Source: Streptomyces stelliscabiei
GTDB taxonomy: Bacteria > Actinomycetota > Actinomycetes > Streptomycetales > Streptomycetaceae
Direction of reading: 5' to 3'
DNA: 64,000 nt
Assembly: GCF_014873495.1 (NCBI RefSeq)
Contig: NZ_JADBGF010000001.1
Span: 7,564,001-7,628,000, forward strand
Made by a program: the position numbers and the translations under genes. The notes under the pieces are model-generated. The model was not told the origin of the DNA. It saw only the letters and a list, made by a program, of their open reading frames with translations, and did no database searches. Below are positions 1 to 8,699 of this stretch, one piece after another (within the stretch, counting starts at the first letter, position 1; each line of letters opens with the position of its first letter).

Positions 1-1
1 C

Positions 2-1801
2 GCCCACCTGGACCTCGACGCGGCCCTGCACGCACTGGTGCACCGCGACTGGGTCGCGCAGGCCGAGGCTCGGCGAGGCTGGGGCACGATGCCCTCGGAG
101 GCCCGTGTCCGCCGCCACGCCCGCCGGGCCACCCGCAACCTCCCCGTGCCCCGCCACCGCGTCGGCCCCGTCGTCCACGCCCTGCTCCTCCTCGCCCGGC
201 ACCAGGGCCCCACCGAACTCGCCGGGCGCCTGGAGGAGTTGCTGGACGCCCTCGACGCACTGCTGCCACCGGGCTCCCCGGCCCCCGACGACCCCACCTG
301 GTGGGCCACCCGCCTCCTGTCCGAGGTGCTGCTCCGGGTGCCCGACGCGACGCCGTACACCCGGGTGCTGCGCTTCCTCACCGAGCGGATCGGGGCCTGG
401 CGGGCCCAGGACCGGGGCGTGCCGGGGGAGTTCGGGCCGGACTTCTGGGCGGCGCTGCCGCTGCCCGAGGCGGAACGGTTCGACCTGCTGCGACGCCTGG
501 TCGTCGCCGACCCGGCCACCGGCGAGGGGCCCCGCTACCTCGACGTGGTCTCCCGGCTCCTCGCGGCCCGCCCCGCCGTCGTGCAACCGCTGCTCACCCG
601 CTGGTTCCTGGACGACACCCCGCTGGTCGCGACCCCCGACGCCACCGTGGCGACGGCCGCGCAGGCGCTGCTGCACACTCATCGGCGATGCGCCCTGGAC
701 GACCTCACCGAGGCGCTGGTCGACCGTGCGCACCGGCGCGGCGACGAACTGCTCGCGGTGCTCTCCGAGGAGGAACCCTCGGCGGTGTGCCGGGCCGTCG
801 ACCGATGGGCGCACGACGACCGCCCGGCCCGGCGGGTCGCCGGGCTCGCGTACGGGCTGCGGACCGCTCCGCACGTGGAGACGGAGGCCGACCGCGGGTT
901 GCTCCGCCATGCGGCGCTCGCCCTGCTGGGCCGCCCCGCCGATGTCACCCTGCACGGCGGTGCCCTCGCCCTGCTCGTACGGGATCCGCTGACCCGGCCG
1001 CGGTATCTGCCGCAGGCGCTGGAACGCTTCGCGGCCGGGGACCCGCAGCTGCCGGCGAGCGCCCTGGTCACCGCGCTCGCCACCCACCCGGACCCGGTCC
1101 TCGACGCCTTCCGCGCCCGGCTGCGGACCCCGGGCGCCGAGGGCGCGGACGGCGAGGCCCTGCGCACCCTCGCCGAGGTCACCACGCCCGGACTCGCGCG
1201 CCGCGTCACCGTCCTGGTCCGGGAGGTCGTCGAGCGGCGCCCGGAGGTGGCCGGGCACGTGGCCGCATACGTCGATCGCAGGCTGGAGCACGGCCCGGGG
1301 ACCCGAGCCGTGCTGTTCCCGCTGGTCAGCGGCCTGATCGTGGACGGCCCCGTGCAGGTCCGCGCGGCCCTCACGGCGGTCTTCGCCGAGGCGGGCACCC
1401 CTGCCTCCGGCCCCCTGCGGCGCGAACTGCTCGACCTGGTGATGGCCACCGAGCGGGACCCGTCCGTCCTCGACGCCCTCCTGCGGGCGGCCGCCGCGCG
1501 CGGCGTGACCACCGATGCGGAGGGGACGGAGGGCGCGGAGGGCATGGAGGGGACCAGCGACGCCGCGGCCACCCGCCTGCTGGTCCACCGGGTCGGGCTG
1601 CTGCTCGTGCGTACGCCGGAAGGGGCGACCCGGTTCGACTGGGCGCTGGTCGACCTGGCCCGCCATGTGCCCGGTTTCGCGGGGCTGGTGGCGGGCTGGC
1701 TGAGCGGCACACCCCAGGAGTGGGCGGCGGTGGTCGGGCCGAGCACCCGCCGGATGATCGAGAACCTGGCGGGCGTACAGGGGGTGCGGGTACCCGCGTG
1801 A
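2..1801 (+). CDS. Hypothetical helical protein, C-terminal part (5' end outside window)
   Basis: The frame is open from the first bases of the window, so the true start lies upstream; 599 residues are visible before the TGA at 1799-1801. The protein is rich in Ala, Leu, Arg and Asp and reads as repeated amphipathic helices, like HEAT-type solenoids. I see no catalytic motif, signal peptide or membrane segment. Near the C-terminus (about residues 500-515 of the visible part) is a short Glu-Gly-rich stretch (EGTEGAEGMEGT), probably a flexible loop. It lies 134 bases before ribF on the same strand. In other Streptomyces I vaguely recall a protein with an N-terminal protease-like or sensor domain between truB and ribF; that part would be off-window, so I assign no function. 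Confidence 0.75.
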   Translation, partial: AHLDLDAALHALVHRDWVAQAEARRGWGTMPSEARVRRHARRATRNLPVPRHRVGPVVHALLLLARHQGPTELAGRLEELLDALDALLPPGSPAPDDPTWWATRLLSEVLLRVPDATPYTRVLRFLTERIGAWRAQDRGVPGEFGPDFWAALPLPEAERFDLLRRLVVADPATGEGPRYLDVVSRLLAARPAVVQPLLTRWFLDDTPLVATPDATVATAAQALLHTHRRCALDDLTEALVDRAHRRGDELLAVLSEEEPSAVCRAVDRWAHDDRPARRVAGLAYGLRTAPHVETEADRGLLRHAALALLGRPADVTLHGGALALLVRDPLTRPRYLPQALERFAAGDPQLPASALVTALATHPDPVLDAFRARLRTPGAEGADGEALRTLAEVTTPGLARRVTVLVREVVERRPEVAGHVAAYVDRRLEHGPGTRAVLFPLVSGLIVDGPVQVRAALTAVFAEAGTPASGPLRRELLDLVMATERDPSVLDALLRAAAARGVTTDAEGTEGAEGMEGTSDAAATRLLVHRVGLLLVRTPEGATRFDWALVDLARHVPGFAGLVAGWLSGTPQEWAAVVGPSTRRMIENLAGVQGVRVPA

Positions 1802-1935
1802 ACCGGGCCGACTTCCCGTGCTCCGGGTCACAGCACGGATGCCGATGCGGGGCGAGAGCACCGGGCATGGCACCCTTAGACCTGCGCAAGGGTTAGGCGT
1901 CAATACGGACACGGGTTCGACGAGGAGCGGTCACA

Positions 1936-2889
1936 GTGCAGCGCTGGCGTGGCTTGGAGGACATCCCCGAGGACTGGGGGCGCAGCGTCGTCACCATCGG
2001 TTCCTACGACGGGGTGCACCGCGGGCACCAGCTGATTCTCCGGCACGCCGTGGAACGCGCCCGCGAACGGGGCGTTCCCGCCGTCGTCGTGACCTTCGAC
2101 CCGCACCCCAGCGAGGTCGTGCGCCCCGGCACCCATCCGCCGCTGCTCGCCCCGCACCACCGCCGTGCCGAACTCATGGCGGACCTGGGCGTGGACGCGG
2201 TGCTGATCCTGCCGTTCACCTCCGAGTTCTCGCGGCTGTCCCCGGCCGACTTCGTCGTCAAGGTCCTGGTCGACAAGCTGCACGCCAAGGCCGTCGTCGA
2301 GGGCCCCAACTTCCGCTTCGGCCACAAGGCCGCCGGAGACGTGGCGTTCCTGGCCGAGCAGGGCAAGACGTACGACTTCGAGGTCGAGATCGTCGACCTG
2401 TTCGTCACCGGTGAGGCGGGCGGCGGGCAGCCGTTCTCCTCGACCCTGACCCGGCGACTGGTCGCCGAGGGCGACGTCGAGGGCGCGCGCGAGATCCTCG
2501 GCCGGCCCCATCGCGTCGAGGGCGTCGTCGTCCGCGGTGCGCAGCGCGGCCGTGAACTGGGCTTCCCCACAGCCAACGTGGAGACGCTGCCGCACACCGC
2601 GATCCCCGCCGACGGCGTCTACGCCGGCTGGCTGCACATCGACGGCGAGGCCATGCCCGCCGCGATCTCCGTCGGTACGAACCCGCAGTTCGACGGCACC
2701 GAGCGCACCGTCGAGGCGTACGCCATCGACCGCGTCGGACTCGACCTCTACGGCCTGCACGCCGCCGTCGACTTCCTCGCCTTCGTGCGCGGCCAGGCGA
2801 AGTTCGACTCGCTGGAGGCGCTGCTCGTGGCGATGGGCGAGGACGTGAAGAGGTGCCGGGAACTGATCGCGGCGTACCGGCCGGAGTAG
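1936..2889 (+). CDS. ribF: Bifunctional riboflavin kinase / FAD synthetase
   Basis: Converts riboflavin to FMN and FMN to FAD in the cytoplasm. The 317-residue length is usual for RibF. The N-terminal half (about 15-185) is the nucleotidylyltransferase FAD synthetase domain, with the GSYDGVHRGHQ start and the FDPHP strand-loop near residue 55. The C-terminal half (about 190-310) is the riboflavin kinase barrel, with the GRELGFPTAN flavin/ATP site and GVYAGWL. The GTG start at 1936 follows GAGGAG at 1922-1927 by eight bases. The gene is followed by a strong bidirectional terminator. No FMN riboswitch is visible in the 134-base upstream gap. Confidence 0.96.
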   Translation: MQRWRGLEDIPEDWGRSVVTIGSYDGVHRGHQLILRHAVERARERGVPAVVVTFDPHPSEVVRPGTHPPLLAPHHRRAELMADLGVDAVLILPFTSEFSRLSPADFVVKVLVDKLHAKAVVEGPNFRFGHKAAGDVAFLAEQGKTYDFEVEIVDLFVTGEAGGGQPFSSTLTRRLVAEGDVEGAREILGRPHRVEGVVVRGAQRGRELGFPTANVETLPHTAIPADGVYAGWLHIDGEAMPAAISVGTNPQFDGTERTVEAYAIDRVGLDLYGLHAAVDFLAFVRGQAKFDSLEALLVAMGEDVKRCRELIAAYRPE

Positions 2890-2912
2890 CGACGGTGGTC
2901 GGCTCCGGCCGT

Positions 2913-2946
2913 CCGAAGCCGAAGCCGGAGCCGAAGCCGGAGCCGA
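2913..2946 (+). repeat. Hexamer repeat CCGRAG x5
   Basis: Five tandem hexamers (ccgaag, ccgaag, ccggag, ccgaag, ccggag) sit between the ribF stop and the terminator. Part of the run can also pair with ggctccgg at 2901-2908, making a small hairpin. No coding role is apparent. Confidence 0.6.
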
Positions 2947-2993
2947 CAGAGGGCCCGTAGCGTTCACGATCCGTGAACGGTACGGGCCCTCTG
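2947..2993. terminator. Bidirectional terminator between ribF and the EspI-like gene
   Basis: A 13-bp perfect stem (cagagggcccgta, 2947-2959, with 2981-2993) continues after one mismatch into an 8-bp stem (cgttcacg/cgtgaacg) with a 3-nt loop. It lies between two convergent genes. Confidence 0.9.
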
Positions 2994-3020
2994 TTCGTCT
3001 TCCCCGACTCCTGCCGCCTC

Positions 3021-6000
3021 CTACTGCTGAGGCGGAGCCGGCGGGTAGGACTGACCCGGCTGCGGGTGCTGTGGTTGTTGCGGTGGGTAGGGCTGTCCGG
3101 GAGCCGGCTGGCCGGGGTGACCATAGGGCTGCGGGGCGGGGGCCTGGCCGGGGGCCGGCTGACCCGGGTAGGGCTGGCCGGGGTACGGCTGGCCCTGCTG
3201 CTGCGGATACGGCTGCTGGCCGGGATTGTGCTGACCGGGAATCTGCTGACCGGGAATCTGCTGGCCGGGCAGAGGCGGGGCGACCACCGGCGGCGGGTTG
3301 CCGTCCGAAGTCCACAGGCCGTGCGACTGCTGGTGCCTGGCGATGTCCTCGGCGACCATCGCGGCGAGCGTGAAGTACGCCTCCCGCACCTTCGGCCGCA
3401 TCATGTCGAGGTCCAACTCGGCGCCGGCCGACAGGTGTTCGTCGAAGGGCACGACGACGACACCCCGGCAGCGCGTCTCGAAGTGGGAGACGATGTCGTC
3501 CACCTTGATCATCTTGCCGGTGTCGCGCACCCCCGAGATGACCGTGAGGGAACGGGCCACCAGGTCCTGGTACCCGTGCGCGGACAGCCAGTCCAGCGTC
3601 GTACTGGCGCTGCTCGCGCCGTCCACGGACGGCGTCGAGATGATGATGAGCTGGTCGGCGAGGTCGAGCACCCCGCGCATGGCGCTGTAGAGCAGGCCGG
3701 TGCCGGAGTCGGTGAGGATGATCGGGTACTGCTTGCCGAGGATGTCGATCGCGCGCCGGTAGTCCTCGTCGTTGAACGTCGTGGAGACGGCGGGGTCCAC
3801 GTCGTTGGCGATGATCTCCAGCCCTGAGGCAGCCTGCGAGGTGAACCGCCGGATGTCCATGTACGAGTTGAGGTACGGGATCGCCTGGACGAGGTCACGG
3901 ATGGTCGCCCCGGTCTCGCGCCGCACGCGACGGCCGAGCGTTCCGGCGTCCGGGTTGGCGTCGATCGCGAGGATTTTGTCCTGCCGCTCGGTGGCGAGCG
4001 TCGAGCCGAGGGCCGTGGTGGTCGTCGTCTTGCCGACGCCGCCCTTGAGGCTGATGACCGCGATGCGGTAGCAGGACAGCACCGGCGTCCTGATCAGCTC
4101 CAGCTTCCGCTGCCGCTCGGCCTCCTCCTTCTTGCCCCCCAGCCTGAACCGCCCGCCCCCGGACGCCGGGCGGCTGCTCTTCGTCTTCTGCTTCTTGCTG
4201 TTCAGCAGCCGGTCGGACGACAACTCCACCGCGGCCGTGTAACCGAGCGGCGCCACACCGGGGTTGGTGGGCTGCCGCTGATCATGCTGCACGGGCTGCG
4301 GCCAGGCCGCGCCTGCGCGGGGGTCAACGGGGGCGGTGGGAGCGGTGGGAGCGGTGGGCGTTGTGGGATACGGCTGCCCCCCAGGCTGACCGGGTTGACC
4401 CGTGTACTCCGGGTGGCCGGGCTGGGCGGGGGGCTGAGGGAAGCCGTAACCGCTCGGGGGAGCAGGGGAGTTGGGCGGCCCCTGAGGCGCCGGGGCGCCG
4501 GGCGGGAAGCCGTAGCCGGGCTGAGGGGCGGGCTGTTCGGGGTGGCCGGGCTGGGCGGGGGGTTGGGGGAAGCCGTAGCCGGTCTGTTGGGGGAGGGGTG
4601 CTTGCGGGGGTGCGGGTGCGTCGGGCTGGGGGAAGCCGTAGCCCGGGGCGGGTTGTGCCGGGGGCGGGGTGGGCGCGGGGGTGCCGGGTTGCCCGCCGGG
4701 CTGCGCGGGCTGGGCGGGGGGTTGGGGGAAGCCGTAGCCGGTCTGTTGGGGGAGGGGTGCTTGCGGGGGTGCGGGTGCGTCGGGCTGGGGGAAGCCGTAG
4801 CCCGGGGCGGGTTGTGCCGGGGGCGGGGTGGGCGCGGGGGTGCCGGGCTGCCCGCCGGGCTGCGCGGGCTGTGCGGGGGGTTGGGGGAAGCCGTAGCCGG
4901 CCTGTTGCGGGACGGGGGCGTGCGGCGGGACCGGCGCACCAGGTGGCGGGAAGCCGTAACCGGCGGGGGACGGGGTGTGGGGTGCCTGGGGGGCTGCCGG
5001 CTGCTGGTCGGGCGTGGGTGCCGGGGCCGGGGTGACGGGCGTGGCGGAGGCGTGCGGTGGTGCGGGGGGCACGGGGGCGCCGGGGGTGCCGGTCGTTCCG
5101 GTGGCCTCGGGTGACGGAGGCAGACCGGGGGCAGCGGGGTTGTCGGGCGGCAAGGGTGCGCCGGGGGTGGCCGGTGCACCGGAGGCAGCGGGGGTGCCTG
5201 TGGTGCCGGGCGCGCCGGGTGGCACAGGGCCTCCGGGGCTGGCCGGCGCACCGGGTGTGGCAGGTGCACCGGGCCCACCAGAGGTACCGGGGGTGGCATC
5301 GACCGGGTTGCCCCAGGCGGCAGGCGCACCCTGGGGAGCCTGCGGGGGGAACGGCTGCTGCTGGGGCGGCGGCACCGGCTGTTCGCCCTGGGCGGCCGCG
5401 GGCTGCTGGTTCGGCACCGCGGGATGCACCGGCGCCGTCGGCGCGACCGGCGGCCACTGCGCTCCCGCGGCGGGCGCCGGCGGCGTGGCCAGTTGGTACG
5501 CGGGCGGCAACGGCGGAAGCGCACCCTGCTGCGCCGGAGGCGTCCAGGCGGGAGGCGTCTGCGGTACGCCACCGGGGGCGCCCGGAGCGGGCGCGGCGTC
5601 CTGGGGCGCGGCCGGCTGAGGCGCGGCGGTCTGCGGCATCGCACCCGGGGACTCGACGGTGCCGGGGGCGCCGCCGACAGGCTCGGCAGGAACGGCGTCA
5701 TGCGGAACCGAGTTCTGCGGCGCCAGATCCTGCGCAACGGCTGCCTGAGGTACGGCGCCCTGAGCGGGTGCATCCTGCGGTACGGCGCCCTGAGCCGGTG
5801 CCTCCTGCGGGACGGCATTCTGCGGGACAGGAATCTCGGCCACGGCATCCTGCCGGGCGACCGCACCCGGCTCGGCCTCGCCGGAGACCACATCCGGCCG
5901 CTCGGCACCGTCGGCCGACGCACCCTCGTGGTCACCGGTCTCTACGGCACCGGTCTCTACGGCGTCGGCCTCGCCAGACGCGTGCGCACCGGCCGACCCC

Positions 6001-6815
6001 TCGGCGCCCACACCGCCGTCGCTGCCCTCGCCCGCTCCGCCCTGAGCGTCCTGGCCCTCGCCGGACGACACCACGGGCTCGGCGGGCTGGGTGACAGCGC
6101 CAGCGCCGGCATCCGCGTCGGCACCGGCGCCCCCCGCACCCTGAGGCGCCGTCTCCACGGCCGTACCGGCTGCCGTCACGTCCCCGGGGCCGGAAACCTC
6201 GGAGTCGGAGCGCGCGGCGCTCGCCGGCTCCCCGCCCGTCACCTGCGGCGCGTTCAACTCGAAGTCACCGGCACTCGCCGCACCCTGGGCGGCACCCGCG
6301 TCAGAGCCCGCACCAGAGGTCGTACCCGCACCGGAGGCACCCTGGGCGGCAGCGCCATCCCCGACCTCGCGCTTCATCGCGGCAGCGGAGATCCGCATGG
6401 TCGCCCCGCTCTCGATGTCCCCGTCGCCCTCACCATCGGCGCCGGCCACGGGCGCGGCGGCCGTCGGAGGCCATGGAGGCGGATACGAACCGGGCACACC
6501 GGACATGTCGAGAGGAGCGCCGACGGGCGGCGCGAACGGCAGCCCGATCGGCGGCCGCACGGAACCGGCGACCGGAGCAACGCCCCCCGCACCGGCCGCA
6601 CCGGTACCCGCCCCCGCACTCGTGTCAGCACCAGCACCAGCACCCGCACCCGGTTCCACGCCGGCCCCTCCCGGAGAGGCGTTCTGCGTGTACCAGGCAG
6701 GCGGCGCGTAGTCGATGGTGAACTCGCCCGTCATCTCGATGGCGGACTCCGCGTCGGGCTGGTCATCGTCGGGTGTGGCCCAGCCCCCGCGCATCCCGTC
6801 CCGATCGCTGCTCAC
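3021..6815 (-). CDS. EspI/SCO5717-like Pro-Ala-rich MinD/ParA-type ATPase
   Basis: A 1264-residue protein. Residues 1-900 are low-complexity Pro/Ala/Gly/Gln-rich sequence with an N-terminal conserved-looking patch (EFTIDYAPPAWYTQ) and eight GYGFP motifs. Residues about 910-1165 form a MinD/ParA-like ATPase: deviant Walker A KGGVGKT near residue 922, then IDANPDAGTLGRR. The C-terminal tail is Pro-Gly-Gln-rich with PGQQ/PGQPYP repeats. There is no signal peptide or membrane helix, so it is probably cytosolic or membrane-associated through partners. Mycobacterial ESX protein EspI has the same build, and SCO5717 of S. coelicolor borders an ESX cluster. The GTG start at 6815 follows AGGAGG closely. 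No ESX core gene is nearby, so any role in type VII secretion is inferred from homologues. Confidence 0.85.
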   Translation of the reverse strand: MSSDRDGMRGGWATPDDDQPDAESAIEMTGEFTIDYAPPAWYTQNASPGGAGVEPGAGAGAGADTSAGAGTGAAGAGGVAPVAGSVRPPIGLPFAPPVGAPLDMSGVPGSYPPPWPPTAAAPVAGADGEGDGDIESGATMRISAAAMKREVGDGAAAQGASGAGTTSGAGSDAGAAQGAASAGDFELNAPQVTGGEPASAARSDSEVSGPGDVTAAGTAVETAPQGAGGAGADADAGAGAVTQPAEPVVSSGEGQDAQGGAGEGSDGGVGAEGSAGAHASGEADAVETGAVETGDHEGASADGAERPDVVSGEAEPGAVARQDAVAEIPVPQNAVPQEAPAQGAVPQDAPAQGAVPQAAVAQDLAPQNSVPHDAVPAEPVGGAPGTVESPGAMPQTAAPQPAAPQDAAPAPGAPGGVPQTPPAWTPPAQQGALPPLPPAYQLATPPAPAAGAQWPPVAPTAPVHPAVPNQQPAAAQGEQPVPPPQQQPFPPQAPQGAPAAWGNPVDATPGTSGGPGAPATPGAPASPGGPVPPGAPGTTGTPAASGAPATPGAPLPPDNPAAPGLPPSPEATGTTGTPGAPVPPAPPHASATPVTPAPAPTPDQQPAAPQAPHTPSPAGYGFPPPGAPVPPHAPVPQQAGYGFPQPPAQPAQPGGQPGTPAPTPPPAQPAPGYGFPQPDAPAPPQAPLPQQTGYGFPQPPAQPAQPGGQPGTPAPTPPPAQPAPGYGFPQPDAPAPPQAPLPQQTGYGFPQPPAQPGHPEQPAPQPGYGFPPGAPAPQGPPNSPAPPSGYGFPQPPAQPGHPEYTGQPGQPGGQPYPTTPTAPTAPTAPVDPRAGAAWPQPVQHDQRQPTNPGVAPLGYTAAVELSSDRLLNSKKQKTKSSRPASGGGRFRLGGKKEEAERQRKLELIRTPVLSCYRIAVISLKGGVGKTTTTTALGSTLATERQDKILAIDANPDAGTLGRRVRRETGATIRDLVQAIPYLNSYMDIRRFTSQAASGLEIIANDVDPAVSTTFNDEDYRRAIDILGKQYPIILTDSGTGLLYSAMRGVLDLADQLIIISTPSVDGASSASTTLDWLSAHGYQDLVARSLTVISGVRDTGKMIKVDDIVSHFETRCRGVVVVPFDEHLSAGAELDLDMMRPKVREAYFTLAAMVAEDIARHQQSHGLWTSDGNPPPVVAPPLPGQQIPGQQIPGQHNPGQQPYPQQQGQPYPGQPYPGQPAPGQAPAPQPYGHPGQPAPGQPYPPQQPQHPQPGQSYPPAPPQQ
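4561..4878 (-). repeat. 159-bp (53-codon) tandem duplication inside the EspI-like gene
   Basis: Bases 4561-4719 and 4720-4878 are nearly identical; comparing the ends of the two copies I saw only two differences. A third, more diverged copy starts at 4879. Each unit encodes two GYGFPQP motifs joined by Pro-rich linker. The period is a multiple of three, so copy-number change keeps the frame. Confidence 0.85.
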
Positions 6816-7134
6816 AATTCCTCCTGGTGTGGTCGAGCACCCTCATGCCGTGCTGGGGCGACCGTTCCTGTCGTCTGATGTCGCCGGGCTGATCCCCCCT
6901 CGGGCCCCGGGCCAAGTCACACAGCCCGTACCACCCGCGTGCGGGCAACTCGCGACGTGCTGCACCCCAGCCTAATCATCAGGAGCGCGGGCCCGGCAGG
7001 CCCGTCTCTCCCGACCGGCTCACCCGAAGCACCCAAGCAGCCTGAAAAGGGAGCAACTTGGGCATGCTGCCCAGACTGGATCTTCGCGCGCCCGACTTGT
7101 CCCACAGCCGGAGCGGGCTCCCCGCGCACACAAG

Positions 7135-7214
7135 ACCCACACAAGCCGAGACCCACACAAGCCGAGACCCACACAAGCCGAGACCCACACAAGCCGAGGC
7201 CCACACAAGGCGGG
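7135..7214 (+). repeat. 16-bp tandem repeat array in a 579-base gene-free gap
   Basis: Four perfect copies of acccacacaagccgag (7135-7150, 7151-7166, 7167-7182, 7183-7198) and a fifth degenerate copy (7199-7214). Looser variants built on acaagagg/gacgcaaa continue to about 7315. The whole gap 6816-7394 holds no convincing gene; its left end carries the promoter and ribosome-binding site of the minus-strand EspI-like gene. The period is not a multiple of three, which argues against coding. There are no unique spacers, so it is not CRISPR. Confidence 0.85.
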
Positions 7215-7394
7215 GGCCCGCACAGAACAAAAGGACCGACGCAAACAAAGGGAGCGACACAAACAAGAGGGCCGACGCAGAACAACAAGTGGACCGACGC
7301 AAAACAAGAGGGGCAGGCAGCCGACCCCGGCTCCCCGCCCCTTCGCCCGATCCGCGCTTCGCCCGATCCGCGCTTCGCGCCCGCGCCCGGCCCT

Positions 7395-7688
7395 CTACGC
7401 AGCCGGCGCCCCGTCCCCCGGTGCCGGCTCCAGATCGAACTCCCCGTCCCGCGCCCCCAGTACGAACGCCCGCCACTCCCCCTCCGTGTACCGCAGCACG
7501 GTGTCGGGGTCGAGTGAGGACCTCATGGCCACGGCGCCCTCCGGGAGGTAGGCGATCTCGACCCGCTCCTCCTGATCCTCGGTCCCCGGCGCGCTGTGCC
7601 ACTCGACGCCGGAGATGTCGAGGGCGTACAGCTCGTCCTTCTCCCGCTCCTTGCGCGCCTTGAGTTCCTTGTCCTCGGCCTCGGCCAT
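7395..7688 (-). CDS. DUF397 domain protein
   Basis: A 97-residue protein. A charged N-terminal stretch (about 1-22, EDKELKARKEREKDELY) precedes a DUF397-type domain: ISGVEWHS near residue 25, then VAMRSSLDPDTVLRYTEGEWRAFVLGARDGEFDL near the end. DUF397 proteins are abundant in Streptomyces, usually as small partners of BldB-like or XRE regulators; here no XRE partner is adjacent. The ATG at 7688 is the only good start. Its function is unknown. It lies divergently from rpsO with a 488-base gap. Confidence 0.8.
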   Translation of the reverse strand: MAEAEDKELKARKEREKDELYALDISGVEWHSAPGTEDQEERVEIAYLPEGAVAMRSSLDPDTVLRYTEGEWRAFVLGARDGEFDLEPAPGDGAPAA

Positions 7689-7878
7689 CGCGGCTGGGTC
7701 CCTTCGTCCGTGCCAACGAGCTTCGCGTCGACGAGCTTCGTGTCAACAAGCTGTCAGGTCACCCTACTTGTCCTCGTTCGCCCTGGTCAGGGGTTTGCCG
7801 ATGTCCGCACAGCGCACCGTCGGCGACAGCGTGGTCCCCGGCCCGGCCGCTTCCCGCCCGCCCCTTCGGGATAAAGGT

Positions 7879-7918
7879 TTCTCCCTCACGTCAGCGGCTT
7901 CTCCCTCACGTCAGCGGC
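7879..7918 (+). repeat. 20-bp exact tandem duplication in the DUF397-rpsO gap
   Basis: The 20-mer ttctccctcacgtcagcggc occurs twice back to back (7879-7898, 7899-7918) and the start of a third copy follows. The rest of the gap 7689-8176 holds the rpsO promoter and leader and no gene that I can support. Confidence 0.85.
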
Positions 7919-8058
7919 TTCACCCCCACGAAGCGGTCCGGGGTGCGACGGCCACGACGGTCGACGCTCGGCGCCGAAGGCGATCCGGGGCGCGCACGGC
8001 CCCCGGTCCGACGTACCCCTCCAAGCTGGTATTCTGTCCCGTGGCCGTTTGTGTGCGC

Positions 8059-8077
8059 ACCTCCGGACTCCGGAGGT
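8059..8077 (+). promoter_or_regulatory. rpsO leader hairpin
   Basis: An 8-bp perfect stem (acctccgg/ccggaggt) with a 3-nt loop lies about 100 bases before rpsO. A TATTCT at 8030-8035 could be the -10 of the rpsO promoter, which would put the hairpin in the transcribed leader. Ribosomal protein S15 autoregulates through leader structures in several bacteria; whether this is such a site is inference. Confidence 0.4.
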
Positions 8078-8176
8078 AGCCCCCAGCGGACCCCCGCCAC
8101 CCGAGTCACAGAAGCCCCCCTGAGACGCAGACCAGGGGCACTCGGTGGCATCAACGAGACTCATGAGGAGTATCGC

Positions 8177-8464
8177 GTGTCGCTCGACGCCGCTACGAAG
8201 AAGCAGATCATCACCGAGTTCGGTACCAAGGAGGGCGACACCGGCTCCCCCGAGGTCCAGGTCGCGATGCTCTCCCGCCGCATCTCGGACCTGACCGAGC
8301 ACCTCAAGGCCCACAAGCACGACCACCACTCCCGCCGTGGTCTGCTGATCCTGGTCGGTCAGCGTCGCCGTCTGCTGCAGTACCTCGCCAAGAAGGACAT
8401 CCAGCGCTTCCGTGCGCTGGTCGACCGCCTCGGCATCCGCCGCGGTGCGGCGGGCGCCAAGTAG
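8177..8464 (+). CDS. rpsO: 30S ribosomal protein S15
   Basis: A primary 16S rRNA-binding protein of the small subunit. The 95-residue product shows the S15 pattern: IITEFGTKEGDTGSPEVQVA near residue 12, HDHHSRRGLLILVGQRRRLLQYL near 45, and a C-terminal YLAKKDIQRFRALVDRLGIR. The GTG start at 8177 follows GAGGAG at 8165-8170. The open frame runs further upstream, but that extension is not S15-like. The gene heads the rpsO-pnp unit. Confidence 0.97.
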   Translation: MSLDAATKKQIITEFGTKEGDTGSPEVQVAMLSRRISDLTEHLKAHKHDHHSRRGLLILVGQRRRLLQYLAKKDIQRFRALVDRLGIRRGAAGAK

Positions 8465-8475
8465 GACGCCGTGAG

Positions 8476-8510
8476 GGGAGCGGTTCCCGGGAGATCGGGG
8501 GACCGCTCCC
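8476..8510 (+). terminator. rpsO-pnp intergenic hairpin
   Basis: gggagcggttccc (8476-8488) pairs with gggaccgctccc (up to 8510), followed by a short T-rich stretch (tttgct). It is probably a partial terminator that lets some rpsO transcripts continue into pnp. Confidence 0.75.
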
Positions 8511-8699
8511 TTTGCTGTAGGCACCGGAAATCCGCCGGCCCCGCCGACCCCGTCGGCAGGGGGCGCGCGGCCCCGACGCACGCGGGACGTACGGGCGGAA
8601 ACGTGCGGAGTGTCACCACCCCTTTGTAGTGTGGTAGCACAACGCAAGAGGCACGACACAGCGTGAGGCGCCCGGAGGGCGACGCACGCACACGTACGA

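Noticed and set aside
1802..1935. FMN riboswitch before ribF
   Set aside because: Only 134 bases are available and the conserved FMN-element sequence blocks are absent.
7135..7214. CRISPR-like array
   Set aside because: Repeats are contiguous with no spacers, only 16 bp long, and no cas gene is present.
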